DNA of 64,000 nucleotides. It comes from Corynebacterium gerontici. GTDB lineage: Bacteria > Actinomycetota > Actinomycetes > Mycobacteriales > Mycobacteriaceae. The stretch is from positions 1,426,001 through 1,490,000 of the forward strand of contig NZ_CP033897.1 of the NCBI RefSeq assembly GCF_003813985.1, given 5' to 3'. The notes under the pieces are model-generated. The model worked only from the letters and a program-made list of their open reading frames with translations. It did no database searches and had not been told where the DNA came from. Positions within the stretch are counted from its first letter, which is position 1. The number at the start of each line of letters is the position of its first letter. Of this stretch, positions 29,801 through 37,260 are shown piece after piece. Position numbers and translations under genes: made by a program.

Positions 29801-30313
29801 ATGGAACGCGATCCCCACACGAAAGTGCTCGGTGACTTCACGCTGTCTACCGCCGGTGGAACCTCGTTTGGCTCAGCGGTACACGAAGTAATGGAGCTGC
29901 TGCCCGAGGGGCGAAGCGCCCAAGCACTGGCGGAATCCATCGCTCCCCTGCACGATCTTGATCCGCAGGCGATAGCGGACGTGGTTGCTGCAGCCGAATG
30001 CTTTGCGGCATCCGAGCCTTACCAGTACAGCCTGAAGGCACAGAAGGTCTATCGCGAACTGCCGGTATTTGATCGAATCGAGGAAGTGGCCGTAGAAGGC
30101 ATCATCGATGTGCTCTACCTTGATGGCCAAGAGTGGGTCATCGCGGATTTCAAGACCGACCGCGCCGCCACACCGGAAACGATCGGAAGCTATTTCCTCC
30201 AGCTAGAGGTATATGCCCGGATCGTGGAAAAGGCTATGGGCATCACCGTCGATCGCCTCGAGCTTATCTTCCTTGGCGCAAACGGCCCGCAGGTGCGCGT
30301 GGAACGTCGATAA
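26882..30313 (+). CDS. AddA-like UvrD-family helicase with C-terminal nuclease domain
   Basis: ATP-dependent helicase-nuclease of 1143 residues. All SF1 motifs are visible: Walker A AGAGSGKT (30-37), the AITFTESAA motif Ia, IEFHDMIYLA, motif II VDEFQDTD near 389, motif III LVGDPKQSIYRFR, motif V VMTIHRSKGREFP and motif VI RLLYVAATRA. The C-terminus has a second RecB-type nuclease: EGIIDVLYL near 1074 and VIADFKTDRA near 1086. This combination is AddA/RecB-like, and the partner upstream supplies the second nuclease as in AddAB. Start is GTG two bases after the partner's stop with AAAGGAG upstream. The pair interrupts the tsf-pyrH neighbourhood on the opposite strand, suggesting acquisition or a move. 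Corynebacteria usually also have AdnAB; whether this genome does is unknown. Confidence 0.85.
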   Translation: MAQQPNLNNSDDANRHLITHQVEESIFVEAGAGSGKTFQLVSRIITLVIENDVPISRIVAITFTESAAAELVTRLRRNFSEIARSGQLDIKHAGPRTFKDTELAKQRASEALEALPGAAIETLHSFCMRILKIFPLEAGLPPRVEKANDLLADVASAERVNETLALLSASLQGDAETNRLVDELPVPVSGADLRGALECLTANEVRVNQLGDVVGWMDAHWGELDQTLAAPTHPAERLTVEYLRGMLNRVEQLGSLCTDHSDKCFVNVIAPLQAELREHLEQGKHPEHFCKPHLDFRGGAKAKWAGTTPREVKDSIEEELRNLDKKRLAPIHRALTQVRAVLAARTVALAQQRCRTGLIEFHDMIYLAQRLVRNSAIAQALHERFHTICVDEFQDTDPAQLEILRNIARGSAEKPVPGKLFLVGDPKQSIYRFRNADLDTYMHARQEFPTFGETGHSVVHLANNFRSAPAVVDGVNLMFNELFTQAAHQAQSVEDAPSVVDFIPMEYPTSTKDHPGQVLILRNEDAVDAIGTKGSDSTAHREIEMADIASLIKAAMANEFGEYLKDAQSGTAPLELEDIAILVPTHTIARRVIDLLVAEGIPYVSEGSTQLFNAPEISELLTVLRALADPADKFTHVAALRSAILGCSDRELAEHHQLENPPEDHPVSQAKAWLNQQHMLTRKLPLHAFMAQFVASSAVGEALVAEPSQRNNLPRVTLLLEIVEEFVASTGLGLREFVRWAEQQATSSQGISEPVLDNGTKGVRVMTIHRSKGREFPMVIIAGMAHHKSHHVQARGLDKGTGVLEFKLGNFTTSGYDAMAEYEKLAAQFEAIRLLYVAATRARNTLAIPLEPPLKSGGYASTKFYGAPLYNALRNLSHHLPMVSADKLPGANRPLPKEDQAPGHLDLDAARQHVAQLQAHLAHAATKAPRISVTSIAHAADHAGEPGGSAEPEAEHHCTATMSTGIRIRDLLAMERDPHTKVLGDFTLSTAGGTSFGSAVHEVMELLPEGRSAQALAESIAPLHDLDPQAIADVVAAAECFAASEPYQYSLKAQKVYRELPVFDRIEEVAVEGIIDVLYLDGQEWVIADFKTDRAATPETIGSYFLQLEVYARIVEKAMGITVDRLELIFLGANGPQVRVERR

Positions 30314-30315
30314 GC
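30305..30315 (+). repeat. Motif variant CGTCGATAAGC (end of AddA-like gene)
   Basis: T at the seventh base; overlaps the TAA stop of the AddA-like gene. With copy 9 it brackets the module in inverted orientation. Confidence 0.5.
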
Positions 30316-30343
30316 AAAAGGCCCGCCCCACGAGGGGGCGGGC
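30316..30343 (-). terminator. Intrinsic terminator after tsf
   Basis: Nine-pair G+C stem GCCCGCCCC (30321-30329) with GGGGCGGGC (30335-30343); read leftwards it is followed by CTTTTG. Lies between the convergent tsf and AddA-like genes. Confidence 0.88.
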
Positions 30344-30358
30344 ACAATCAAGCACGAA

Positions 30359-31186
30359 TTAGTGCTGGCCAACTTCGTAGCGAACGAAACCGGTGAGGGT
30401 TACGCCTGCTTCGTCCATGACCTGCTTGACGTTCTTCTTATTGTCTGCAACAGAAGCCTGCTCGAGCAGGACAACGTCCTTGTAGAAGCCACCGAGGCGG
30501 CCTTCCACGATCTTCGGGATAGCCTGCTCGGGCTTACCCTCTTCGCGGGTGATCTGCTCTGCGATGGAGCGCTCCTTCTCGATGACCTCCGCAGGAACAT
30601 CTTCGCGGGTGAGGTACTGAGCCTTCAGCGCAGCCACCTGCATAGCAGCAGCGTGTGCGGCAGCCTTGGCCTCTTCGCCTTCGCCGGTGTAAGCAACGAG
30701 CACACCAACTGCCGGGGGAAGGTCGGCGGAGCGGTGGTGCAGGTACACCGAAAGGTTCTCGCCCTCGAGGGTGACGGCGCGGCGCAGCTCAAGCTTCTCA
30801 CCAATCTTGGCGGAAAGCTCCTGGATGGCGTCGGCAGCGGGCTTACCGTCAACCTCAGCAGCAGCGAGTTCCTCAGGGGAATTAGCCTTAACGGCGGCTG
30901 CGGCGTCGGCAACCTTCTGTGCGAATTCCTTGAACTCAGCGTTCTTTGCAACGAAGTCGGTTTCAGAGTTGATCTCAACCATGGTGTTGCCGGACACTGC
31001 GATCAGGCCTTCGGTGGCGTTGCGCTCGGCGCGCTTGCCAACGTCCTTAGCACCCTTGATGCGCAGGATCTCAACGGCCTTGTCAAAGTCGCCGTCGGTC
31101 TCGTCGAGTGCCTTCTTGCAGTCAAGCATGCCGGAGCCGGTCAGCTCACGAAGCTTCTTCACATCAGCTGCGGTGTAGTTCGCCAT
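30359..31186 (-). CDS. tsf: Elongation factor Ts
   Basis: Guanine nucleotide exchange factor for EF-Tu. The 275-residue protein has the N-terminal UBA-like domain with [19 protein letters not shown] (9-27), the EATEGLI-type segment (here [10 protein letters not shown]) and the core [10 protein letters not shown] and [15 protein letters not shown] regions. Starts at ATG 31186, preceded by GGAGGG. The gap of 251 bases to rpsB contains a hairpin that may attenuate transcription; EF-Ts and S2 are commonly transcribed together with different yields. A strong terminator follows. Confidence 0.97.
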   Translation of the reverse strand: MANYTAADVKKLRELTGSGMLDCKKALDETDGDFDKAVEILRIKGAKDVGKRAERNATEGLIAVSGNTMVEINSETDFVAKNAEFKEFAQKVADAAAAVKANSPEELAAAEVDGKPAADAIQELSAKIGEKLELRRAVTLEGENLSVYLHHRSADLPPAVGVLVAYTGEGEEAKAAAHAAAMQVAALKAQYLTREDVPAEVIEKERSIAEQITREEGKPEQAIPKIVEGRLGGFYKDVVLLEQASVADNKKNVKQVMDEAGVTLTGFVRYEVGQH

Positions 31187-31364
31187 ATCTGGGGCGACCC
31201 TCCTTGTTTCGTATGTTTTGAGGAAGTGTTCGTTGTCCCACTGTAATCAACGCAGCGGGTGTTCGCGCGTTCAGCGGTCAATATTTGCGTTGTGTCGCGC
31301 CCATGCCTCTTCCTTCCAGGTGATGGGCACTGCAAGCCACATACAAACAGCATTGCTAATACAA

Positions 31365-31410
31365 AGACCCCAGCCTTCGTGTGCTCGAGGAGCTGTGAAA
31401 GTTGGGGCCT
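31365..31410 (-). terminator. Possible attenuator hairpin between rpsB and tsf
   Basis: AGACCCCAGC (31365-31374) pairs with GTTGGGGCCT (31401-31410) using two G-U pairs; the 26-base loop contains a second hairpin GCTC-GAG-GAGC (31383-31393). Read leftwards a CTTTGT follows. Could lower tsf relative to rpsB. Confidence 0.35.
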
Positions 31411-31437
31411 TAAAGCGTTGCTATCAGGTGCTGGAAA

Positions 31438-32250
31438 TTACTCAGCAGCCTTTGCTTCAGCAGCTACCTCTTCGGTGGCCTCAACCTTGGCAGCAACCTC
31501 GGTCTTCTCGCCCTTGTCGGCGTCGCCAGCGGCTTCCTTCTGAGCGGCGAGCTGACGCTCCTCGCGAGCATGCTTACCAGCGGTCACGGCGGAGGAAATC
31601 ACGCGGGTGAGCACGTCGATGGAGCCGATGGAGTCGTCGTTACCGGGAACCGGGTAGTTGACAACGTCGGGGTCGCAGTTGGTGTCGAGGATGGCAACCA
31701 CAGGGATGTTCAGCTTGTGAGCTTCGTTCACAGCGATGTGTTCCTTGTTGGTGTCCACGATCCACATTGCGGAAGGCACCTTGCCCATCTCAGCGATACC
31801 ACCGAGGACACGCTCGAGCTTCTGACGCTCACGGGTGAGCATCAGAACTTCCTTCTTGGTGCGGCCTTCGTAACCGCCCTCAGCAGCATCCATTGCCTGC
31901 AGTTCCTTCATGCGGTGCAGACGCTTGGATACGGTCTGGAAGTTGGTGAGCATGCCGCCGAGCCAGCGGTGGTTCACGTAAGGCATACCAACGCGCTCAG
32001 CCTGGTTCTTCACGGACTCCTGAGCCTGCTTCTTGGTGCCCACGTACAGGATGGTGCCGCCATGAGCGACGGTTTCCTTAACAAACTCGTAAGCTTCGTC
32101 GATGAAGGTCAGGGTCTGCTGCAGGTCAATAATGTAGATGCCGTTGCGGTCGGTGAAGATGAAACGACGCATCTTTGGGTTCCAACGACGGGTCTGGTGG
32201 CCAAAGTGCACACCAGCATCGAGCAGTTCACGCATGGTTACAACAGCCAT
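31438..32250 (-). CDS. rpsB: 30S ribosomal protein S2
   Basis: Structural protein of the small ribosomal subunit. The 270 residues start [27 protein letters not shown], contain the two S2 signatures ([15 protein letters not shown] and [13 protein letters not shown]), and end in an alanine-, glutamate- and lysine-rich tail of about 40 residues typical of high-G+C Gram-positives. ATG 32250 follows AAAAGGAG; the longer frame to 32307 is rejected. Promoter candidate lies about 195 bases upstream, giving a long leader in which S2 could act on its own messenger. Confidence 0.97.
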   Translation of the reverse strand: MAVVTMRELLDAGVHFGHQTRRWNPKMRRFIFTDRNGIYIIDLQQTLTFIDEAYEFVKETVAHGGTILYVGTKKQAQESVKNQAERVGMPYVNHRWLGGMLTNFQTVSKRLHRMKELQAMDAAEGGYEGRTKKEVLMLTRERQKLERVLGGIAEMGKVPSAMWIVDTNKEHIAVNEAHKLNIPVVAILDTNCDPDVVNYPVPGNDDSIGSIDVLTRVISSAVTAGKHAREERQLAAQKEAAGDADKGEKTEVAAKVEATEEVAAEAKAAE

Positions 32251-32588
32251 GGTGCTCCTTTTCAAGTATGTGGTTCGGTTTTCTTGTCTTGCGTGGGTTC
32301 TCCCCACGCCCTGGCTACCGGCGCTCCAACGCCCACACCCAGGTTTCCCTGGGACCTTGTTGGCGCTGGTGGTGTTACCCTTCGCGGTCGCGCGTAGTCA
32401 GCGATCAGTCCAGCTTGCACTGCACAGACACACTGCTAACCGGGTATCATATTCCCTTCCTGGGGGTTTCACCAAACTCATCGGGCTATTGTGGAAAAGT
32501 TGGTCACAGTGTGCACAGCGGTATCTTTCTCCACAGCTCGGAAACTTGCTTGTCGACGCTCCCCTGCCCCAAATGCACACTGTGCAAC
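32251..32588. other. Intergenic region between divergent rpsB and M23 gene
   Basis: About 340 bases. It holds the rpsB leader (32251-32440), the rpsB promoter candidate, a CGTCGACAAGC motif variant at 32548-32558 (minus) and a TTTTCCACA (minus, about 32489) one base away from a DnaA box. No open frame with a ribosome site was seen. Confidence 0.55.
32446..32475 (-). promoter_or_regulatory. Candidate promoter of rpsB-tsf
   Basis: On the minus strand TTGGTG (32475-32470) and TATGAT (32451-32446) are separated by 18 bases, a good sigma-A-type pair. The transcript would have a leader of about 190 bases before the rpsB ATG. Confidence 0.5.
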
Positions 32589-33068
32589 ATGAGAAGCACC
32601 ATTGTTGTATTCACTCTCGCCGTCGTTTTGTGCTTCGCCGGCACACCTGCGGCCCTCGGATACGTGTCACCTGCGACAGGCAAGGATTCTCCCGGCCGCG
32701 TAACCAGGGCATTCGACAATCCTGAGCGCGATTGGCTGCCGGGTCATCGCGGCGTCGACTTGGCAATGCCTCCGGGCACACCGGTACACGCTGCTGGACC
32801 GGGTGAAGTCATCTACGCCGGTGTGATCGCTGGGACACCGGTGGTGTCCATTCAACACAGTGACGGACTCAGATCGACCTATCAACCAGTGGCACCGAGT
32901 GTGCGTCAAGGTCAGTTCGTGGAAGAAGGCGATGTAATTGGCACGGTCATGCCCGGCCATGCCGAACATGACGGCCTGCACTGGGGCGTTAAAACCGGGC
33001 CGAAATCGTATATCAATCCATTGTCTTTATTGGATCAGCCAGTGATCCGCCTCAAACCAGTGCGCTAA
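32589..33068 (+). CDS. Secreted M23-family (LytM-like) protein
   Basis: Exported protein of 159 residues. The first 25 form a Sec signal (MRSTIVVFTLAVVLCFAGTP, cut near ALG). The rest is an M23 peptidase fold: HRGVDLAMPPGTPVHAAGPGEV carries the His and Asp zinc ligands (His about 54, Asp about 58), and DGLHWGVK carries the last His. In active enzymes the latter reads HxH; here the first His is Gly, so the protein may be inactive and work as a binding or activator protein, as several LytM factors do. The ATG 32589 is leaderless-like with no ribosome site; it is divergent from rpsB and overlaps convergent xerC by 4 bases. Confidence 0.85.
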   Translation: MRSTIVVFTLAVVLCFAGTPAALGYVSPATGKDSPGRVTRAFDNPERDWLPGHRGVDLAMPPGTPVHAAGPGEVIYAGVIAGTPVVSIQHSDGLRSTYQPVAPSVRQGQFVEEGDVIGTVMPGHAEHDGLHWGVKTGPKSYINPLSLLDQPVIRLKPVR

Positions 33069-33964
33069 GCACGCGGGTGCGCCTGACGGAAGGCCTCTTG
33101 AAGCCGCGCAGTGCTGACGTGGGTATAGATTTGAGTGGTTTGCAGGGACGAGTGCCCCAAGAGTTCTTGTACTACCCGGAGGTCTGCACCGTGATCGAGC
33201 AGGTGCGTTGCCGCACTGTGGCGCAAGGAATGCGGCCCCACGCCTTCTGCACCCACCGCGTTGGCCTGACGCTCAACCAACCTGCGTACTTGGCGCGGAT
33301 TCAAACGCGCACCACGAAGCCCGACAAACAGCGCACGTTCATCAGGCTTTGCCAACAAATTCCTAGGCTGCCCAATCCACTCCTGCACCGCGGAACTGGC
33401 GGCCGAACCAAACGGCACTACGCGTTGCTTATTGCCTTTACCCAGAACTTTGGCCACATTTTTGCTGGTATCCACATCGCCAAGATCTAGGCCTACCAGC
33501 TCTGAAACTCGCATCCCTGAGGCGTAGAGCAGCTCCAAAATTGCGCGATCACGCAGCATCTCGGCTAGCGCCTTGGGCGACTCCTTGCCCTCATGTTGCG
33601 GCTGAACCAACGCAGCGGCTGCTTGTTCAGTGAGCACCTTAGGCAGATAGCGCTCAACCCGCGGTGCTTGAAGCCGCGCCGCAACATCCTGTTGGATATA
33701 GCCTTGCGCATAAAGCCAGGAACTAAAGCCTTTCATGGCGGCAGTTCGGCGAGCCAACGTCGCCCTCGAAGCCCCAGCTTCTGCCGATTCACCCAGAGCC
33801 TCACGAAAATCCTCCAGCGTGACGTAGTCCAACGTCGGTCTGGTGTGCGCAAACGCCCGCAAATCCGAACGATACCCACGCGCTGTGGCCTCGGACCTTC
33901 CGAGGACCAGCCGCAGATGATCGGCGTAGTCGTCGATAAGCTCAAGCATTTGCGTGGTGCCCAT
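33065..33964 (-). CDS. xerC: Tyrosine recombinase XerC
   Basis: Site-specific recombinase that, with XerD, resolves chromosome dimers at dif. The 299 residues have an N-terminal SAM-like core-binding domain and a C-terminal catalytic domain with Arg in LLYASGMRVSEL, HSLRHSAATHLL (His-x-x-Arg), LGHSSLQTTQIYTHV (His and the nucleophile Tyr). ATG 33964 was chosen over the longer frame. It lies downstream of dprA with 11 bases between, so it shares the yraN-yifB-dprA-xerC transcript, a conserved actinobacterial set. Length (about 300) and the immediate dprA neighbour favour XerC over XerD. Confidence 0.93.
   Translation of the reverse strand: MGTTQMLELIDDYADHLRLVLGRSEATARGYRSDLRAFAHTRPTLDYVTLEDFREALGESAEAGASRATLARRTAAMKGFSSWLYAQGYIQQDVAARLQAPRVERYLPKVLTEQAAAALVQPQHEGKESPKALAEMLRDRAILELLYASGMRVSELVGLDLGDVDTSKNVAKVLGKGNKQRVVPFGSAASSAVQEWIGQPRNLLAKPDERALFVGLRGARLNPRQVRRLVERQANAVGAEGVGPHSLRHSAATHLLDHGADLRVVQELLGHSSLQTTQIYTHVSTARLQEAFRQAHPRA
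33931..33941 (+). repeat. Motif variant CGTCGATAAGC (in xerC)
   Basis: T variant of the repeated motif near the start of xerC. Confidence 0.45.
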
Positions 33965-33975
33965 AGTCCCCCACC

Positions 33976-35142
33976 TTACCCACCAGCAGCGGTACCCCGA
34001 ATCCATTTTGCACCAACGCGCTGCACGACATTGCGTTGCTCAAGAGTCACCAGAAGGTGCAAAGTCAGACCAGCACTCAAGCCAGCCTCACCTGCAATGG
34101 AGTGAGCATCTTCAGGCTCCATCGAAAGCGCATCAAAAACCCGTAGCTCGTTGCGAGACAACCCCTGAATTGGATCGGCGGCGAAGTCCAGCTCATACTG
34201 CCCCTCAACGTCAACTGTCCCAACGCACTCAAGAAGAGCGCGAACTTCTTGGCCAGAACACACTAACTGCGCGTCGCCCTGGCGGATTTTTTCATGACAC
34301 CCCAGCGAAGCCACATTATGCACCGGTCCGGGAACCGCCATGGTGACTTTGCCCAACGATTGCGCCCACTTCAAGGTATTCAACGCGCCAGAACGCCACG
34401 CGGCTTCCACAACTACCGTGCCCTGACTCAACGCCGCTACCAGACGGTTTCGGGTCAAGAAACGATGACGATGGGGCGCCATGCCCGGCGCGTATTCGCT
34501 CACCAGCGCCCCGTTTTTCGCGATGTGCTGAAACAGTTCGCGATTGCGCGCGGGGTAATGCCGATCCAAACCACATGCAGCCACGGCAATCGTCGCGCCA
34601 CCGTGAATGAGCGCCTGTCGGTGGGCTTCTGTGTCTACTCCAAGTGCGCCACCGGAGATGACTGTCCAGCGGTGCATCGCAAACTCAGGAGCAAAACGGG
34701 CAATGACTTCCTTGCCGTATTGCGTCATTGCCCGGGTGCCCACCATCGCTACGGCTTGCTGGCATAGTTCCTTGAGGTGCGCTCCCTTTACCCACAGCGC
34801 ATGAGGAGCCACCGCATCCTCGGCTTGTGCGCGAGCATGTTCGCTGTAACCGGAAGCAGCGAAACCGAAGGCTTGATCCAACACTTCGCGTGGCCATTCG
34901 GCATCGTCGGGAGTAACCAGGCGTCCTCCAATCGCGTTGATCGCTGCCAGATCTTCCTTGCTGCGGTTTTCGGCGTAGCGTGACTGCGTCTGCGCGAGAA
35001 GGTGGCCAATCCACACCTCGCGTCTGGCAATTCCTTGGGCTATCGCCTCCGGCTCCCTCCCGTCCGCCAGGAGACGTTGCAAGTGTCGATTCGGCCCCTC
35101 GATAGTTCGGGAGAGATAGGCCCACGCCTCGATTCTTTTCAC
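33976..35142 (-). CDS. dprA: DNA-processing protein DprA
   Basis: Binds incoming single-stranded DNA and loads RecA in transformation; also found in bacteria not known to be competent. The 388 residues have the Rossmann-like domain with VGTRAMTQYGKEV, the SGGALGVDTEAHRQA loop and VVEAAWRSGALNT, plus a C-terminal winged-helix-like segment. The GTG at 35142 overlaps the yifB stop by 4 bases (GTGA), which strongly argues for this start and translational coupling. It is followed by xerC. The DprA-ComM(YifB)-YraN neighbourhood is shared with competent bacteria, a reason to consider uptake of DNA in this organism. Confidence 0.94.
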   Translation of the reverse strand: MKRIEAWAYLSRTIEGPNRHLQRLLADGREPEAIAQGIARREVWIGHLLAQTQSRYAENRSKEDLAAINAIGGRLVTPDDAEWPREVLDQAFGFAASGYSEHARAQAEDAVAPHALWVKGAHLKELCQQAVAMVGTRAMTQYGKEVIARFAPEFAMHRWTVISGGALGVDTEAHRQALIHGGATIAVAACGLDRHYPARNRELFQHIAKNGALVSEYAPGMAPHRHRFLTRNRLVAALSQGTVVVEAAWRSGALNTLKWAQSLGKVTMAVPGPVHNVASLGCHEKIRQGDAQLVCSGQEVRALLECVGTVDVEGQYELDFAADPIQGLSRNELRVFDALSMEPEDAHSIAGEAGLSAGLTLHLLVTLEQRNVVQRVGAKWIRGTAAGG

Positions 35143-36653
35143 ACCAGCACCCCCTTGGCGTTGCCGCAATACTCCAGTGCCTGCGCGATGTGATCAATAT
35201 TCGGCTGCTGTGCGGCGGCAAGATCCGCAATCGACCATCCTAACCTCAGCGTCTTGTCCACGGCTCTTTGGCTCAACGCCCCAACCGCCAAGTAGCTTTC
35301 CAGCAGCGCCATGGCGTCGGGTGTTGCGGGCAACTCCCTTCTCAAGCGTCCTGCGGGCACTGCTGCATTGCTGCTCACGGCGATACCCATTTGAGCAAGC
35401 CGATGCTGCGTCCGGCAACGTGCCTCTGCAACCCGATCAGCAATGGTGTTTGAGGATTCGCCGGCGTCGTCGTGAAGCTTGCCCTTGGGGTGGGTGTGCA
35501 CCAATATGTCGATCCTGTCCCACAAGGGCCCGGAAAGATTATGCAGATAACTGGCTCGTTGACGCGCCGAGCATTGACAATCGCTGCTTTCCGCCGCACC
35601 GCAACGGCAAGCATTCGCCGCAAGTACCAATTGGAAACGTGCAGGGAAAGTGGTGTTGCCGTCCGCCCGAATCAGTTCCACTTTTCCTTGATCGAGCGGG
35701 ATCCTCAGTGCATCAAGTACTGGTGCTGGGATTTCGCTCACCTCATCCAGAAAGAGCACTCCGTGATGCGCCTTTGTAACCGCACCCGGCGTGGGTCTGC
35801 CCGAGCCACCACCGATTAACGCCGCCTTGCTCACGCTGTGATGCGGCGCTACAAACGGTATTCGGTGCCAATCCGAAGCAGTAACTGAGGCAATGCTCTG
35901 ACATTCCCTGCGTGCATCTTCGTCAAGATCCGGCAATATCCCCGCAAAGCGCCGGGCAATCATCGACTTACCCGATCCCGGAGGTCCAAGGATCATGAAA
36001 TGATGCCCACCAGCGGCCGCTACTTCGGCCGCGCGCTTGGCCTCCGGTTGCCCGATCACGTCGCGCATATCCGGTTCATTCGATATCGAAGACGCGCGCC
36101 TTATCCTAGGGCCGTTCGAGCTCGCCGCCGGAAGCTCTACCTGCCCCGCAGCCCACTGCACCACATCGAGGATGTGTCTGGCGCTTAACACCGTGAAGCC
36201 GGAGGGGGCAGCACTTGCTGCTTCTGGTGCGTTAGCCTCCGGCACCACGGCCAGGCCGAGCCCCTCCCGGGCGCCCGCGAGAATCGCAGGCACCACGCCG
36301 GGTACGGCCGTTATTCGTCCATCCAGGCCGACTTCACCAAGGAACATCACATGAGCTATATCCATTGCGGAATCTTGGGCTGCCAGCACCGCCATGCACA
36401 TGGCCAAGTCCATCATCGTGCCGTGCTTGCGCAAAGACGCCGGGGATAAATTGATCATTACCTTGGTCTTTGGCCATCCCAATCGAGCATTCTGCGCCGC
36501 TGTTTTGAGGCGATCGCGGGCTTCGGTCACGGCGGCGTCGCCAAGCCCCACAATGTACGTGCCGGGAAGCCCTGGGCCTATATTGGCTTCCACATTCACC
36601 ACCCGCGCGCCAACTCCGAGCACCACCGCAGAGAGCGTGTTAGCTAGCGCCAT
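35139..36653 (-). CDS. YifB/ComM-family AAA+ ATPase
   Basis: Magnesium-chelatase-like ATPase of 504 residues; in competent Gram-negative bacteria ComM is a helicase that extends recombination branches during transformation. An N-terminal Lon-protease-like S5 fold region (LGDAAVTEARDRLKTA) is followed by the AAA+ domain with P-loop ILGPPGSGKSMIARRF near 210-225, Walker B LFLDEVSE and a C-terminal lid. Four Cys in ANACRCGAAESSDCQC form the zinc-finger-like insert of the family. ATG 36653 has AGGAGG six bases upstream. It overlaps yraN by 14 bases and dprA by 4. Normal length. Confidence 0.93.
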   Translation of the reverse strand: MALANTLSAVVLGVGARVVNVEANIGPGLPGTYIVGLGDAAVTEARDRLKTAAQNARLGWPKTKVMINLSPASLRKHGTMMDLAMCMAVLAAQDSAMDIAHVMFLGEVGLDGRITAVPGVVPAILAGAREGLGLAVVPEANAPEAASAAPSGFTVLSARHILDVVQWAAGQVELPAASSNGPRIRRASSISNEPDMRDVIGQPEAKRAAEVAAAGGHHFMILGPPGSGKSMIARRFAGILPDLDEDARRECQSIASVTASDWHRIPFVAPHHSVSKAALIGGGSGRPTPGAVTKAHHGVLFLDEVSEIPAPVLDALRIPLDQGKVELIRADGNTTFPARFQLVLAANACRCGAAESSDCQCSARQRASYLHNLSGPLWDRIDILVHTHPKGKLHDDAGESSNTIADRVAEARCRTQHRLAQMGIAVSSNAAVPAGRLRRELPATPDAMALLESYLAVGALSQRAVDKTLRLGWSIADLAAAQQPNIDHIAQALEYCGNAKGVLV

Positions 36654-37053
36654 GTTCAACCTCCTGCCATAGGGTCATCGAGGGACCCACGATCTCCACA
36701 ACGTCAAAACACACTCGCTCGAAGCGGCCGCGTTGCCCCGGCTGCTGAAGCCACCAGGCGGCGGACTTTCGCAGCTTTTTCAACTTGCGGGCATTTACGG
36801 CCTCAGCCCCACCGAAGGCGTCGTGGGATCGAGTTTTTACCTCGATGACGTGCAAACGCCCAGCCTGTTGCGCCAAAATATCGATTTCTCCGAAAGGCGT
36901 GCGTACATTGCTCGCCAGCACCTCATAGCCCTGCGCCTCGTACCAGGCAGCAGTTCGATCCTCCCCTGCCGCACCTAACGTGCAGCGTCCATCTATCCCC
37001 CGACCGTGCAGCGCACTGTTCGCCGCGGCCCTTGTTGTGCTTTGTGTATCCAC
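36640..37053 (-). CDS. YraN-family (UPF0102) putative endonuclease
   Basis: Small protein of 137 residues with the YraN fold, related to restriction endonucleases. Residues 30-120 show GEDRTAAWYEAQGYEVLASNVRT, FGEIDILAQQ and VIEVKTR, which supply the Asp and Glu-x-Lys residues of a PD-(D/E)XK active site. Its true activity is unknown. GTG at 37053 is the first start, with GAGGGGGATG upstream. The 14-base overlap with yifB puts it first in the yraN-yifB-dprA-xerC unit. Confidence 0.88.
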   Translation of the reverse strand: MDTQSTTRAAANSALHGRGIDGRCTLGAAGEDRTAAWYEAQGYEVLASNVRTPFGEIDILAQQAGRLHVIEVKTRSHDAFGGAEAVNARKLKKLRKSAAWWLQQPGQRGRFERVCFDVVEIVGPSMTLWQEVEHGAS

Positions 37054-37145
37054 TCATCCCCCTCGAACTCACATGTGCTTACAGCAGCAGTGTGCTTGGG
37101 CAGGCGCTGAACACGCCACCATTTTGGGATGACTTCCTCGCGCAC

Positions 37146-37194
37146 TGTGGATAGCCGGTGGCAAAGCGGGCATACGGCCGAACATTTATCCACA
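37146..37194. promoter_or_regulatory. Inverted pair of DnaA-box-like sites
   Basis: 37186-37194 on the plus strand is TTATCCACA, the DnaA consensus; 37146-37154 on the minus strand is CTATCCACA, one base different. The pair lies in the gap between DUF2469 gene and yraN, 31 bases apart. One exact box is expected about once per 130 kb by chance on both strands, so the pair is suggestive, not proof. Confidence 0.35.
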
Positions 37195-37207
37195 GGCAAA
37201 AGCAAAA

Positions 37208-37240
37208 GGCGCCCAAGGGAACTCAGCCCCTTCAAGCGCC
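37208..37240 (-). terminator. Terminator after DUF2469 gene
   Basis: Two-step hairpin: GGCGC (37208-37212) with GCGCC (37236-37240) and AAGGG (37215-37219) with CCCTT (37228-37232); read leftwards CCTTTTG follows. Confidence 0.75.
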
Positions 37241-37260
37241 CGGCAGCAATCACATGACGA

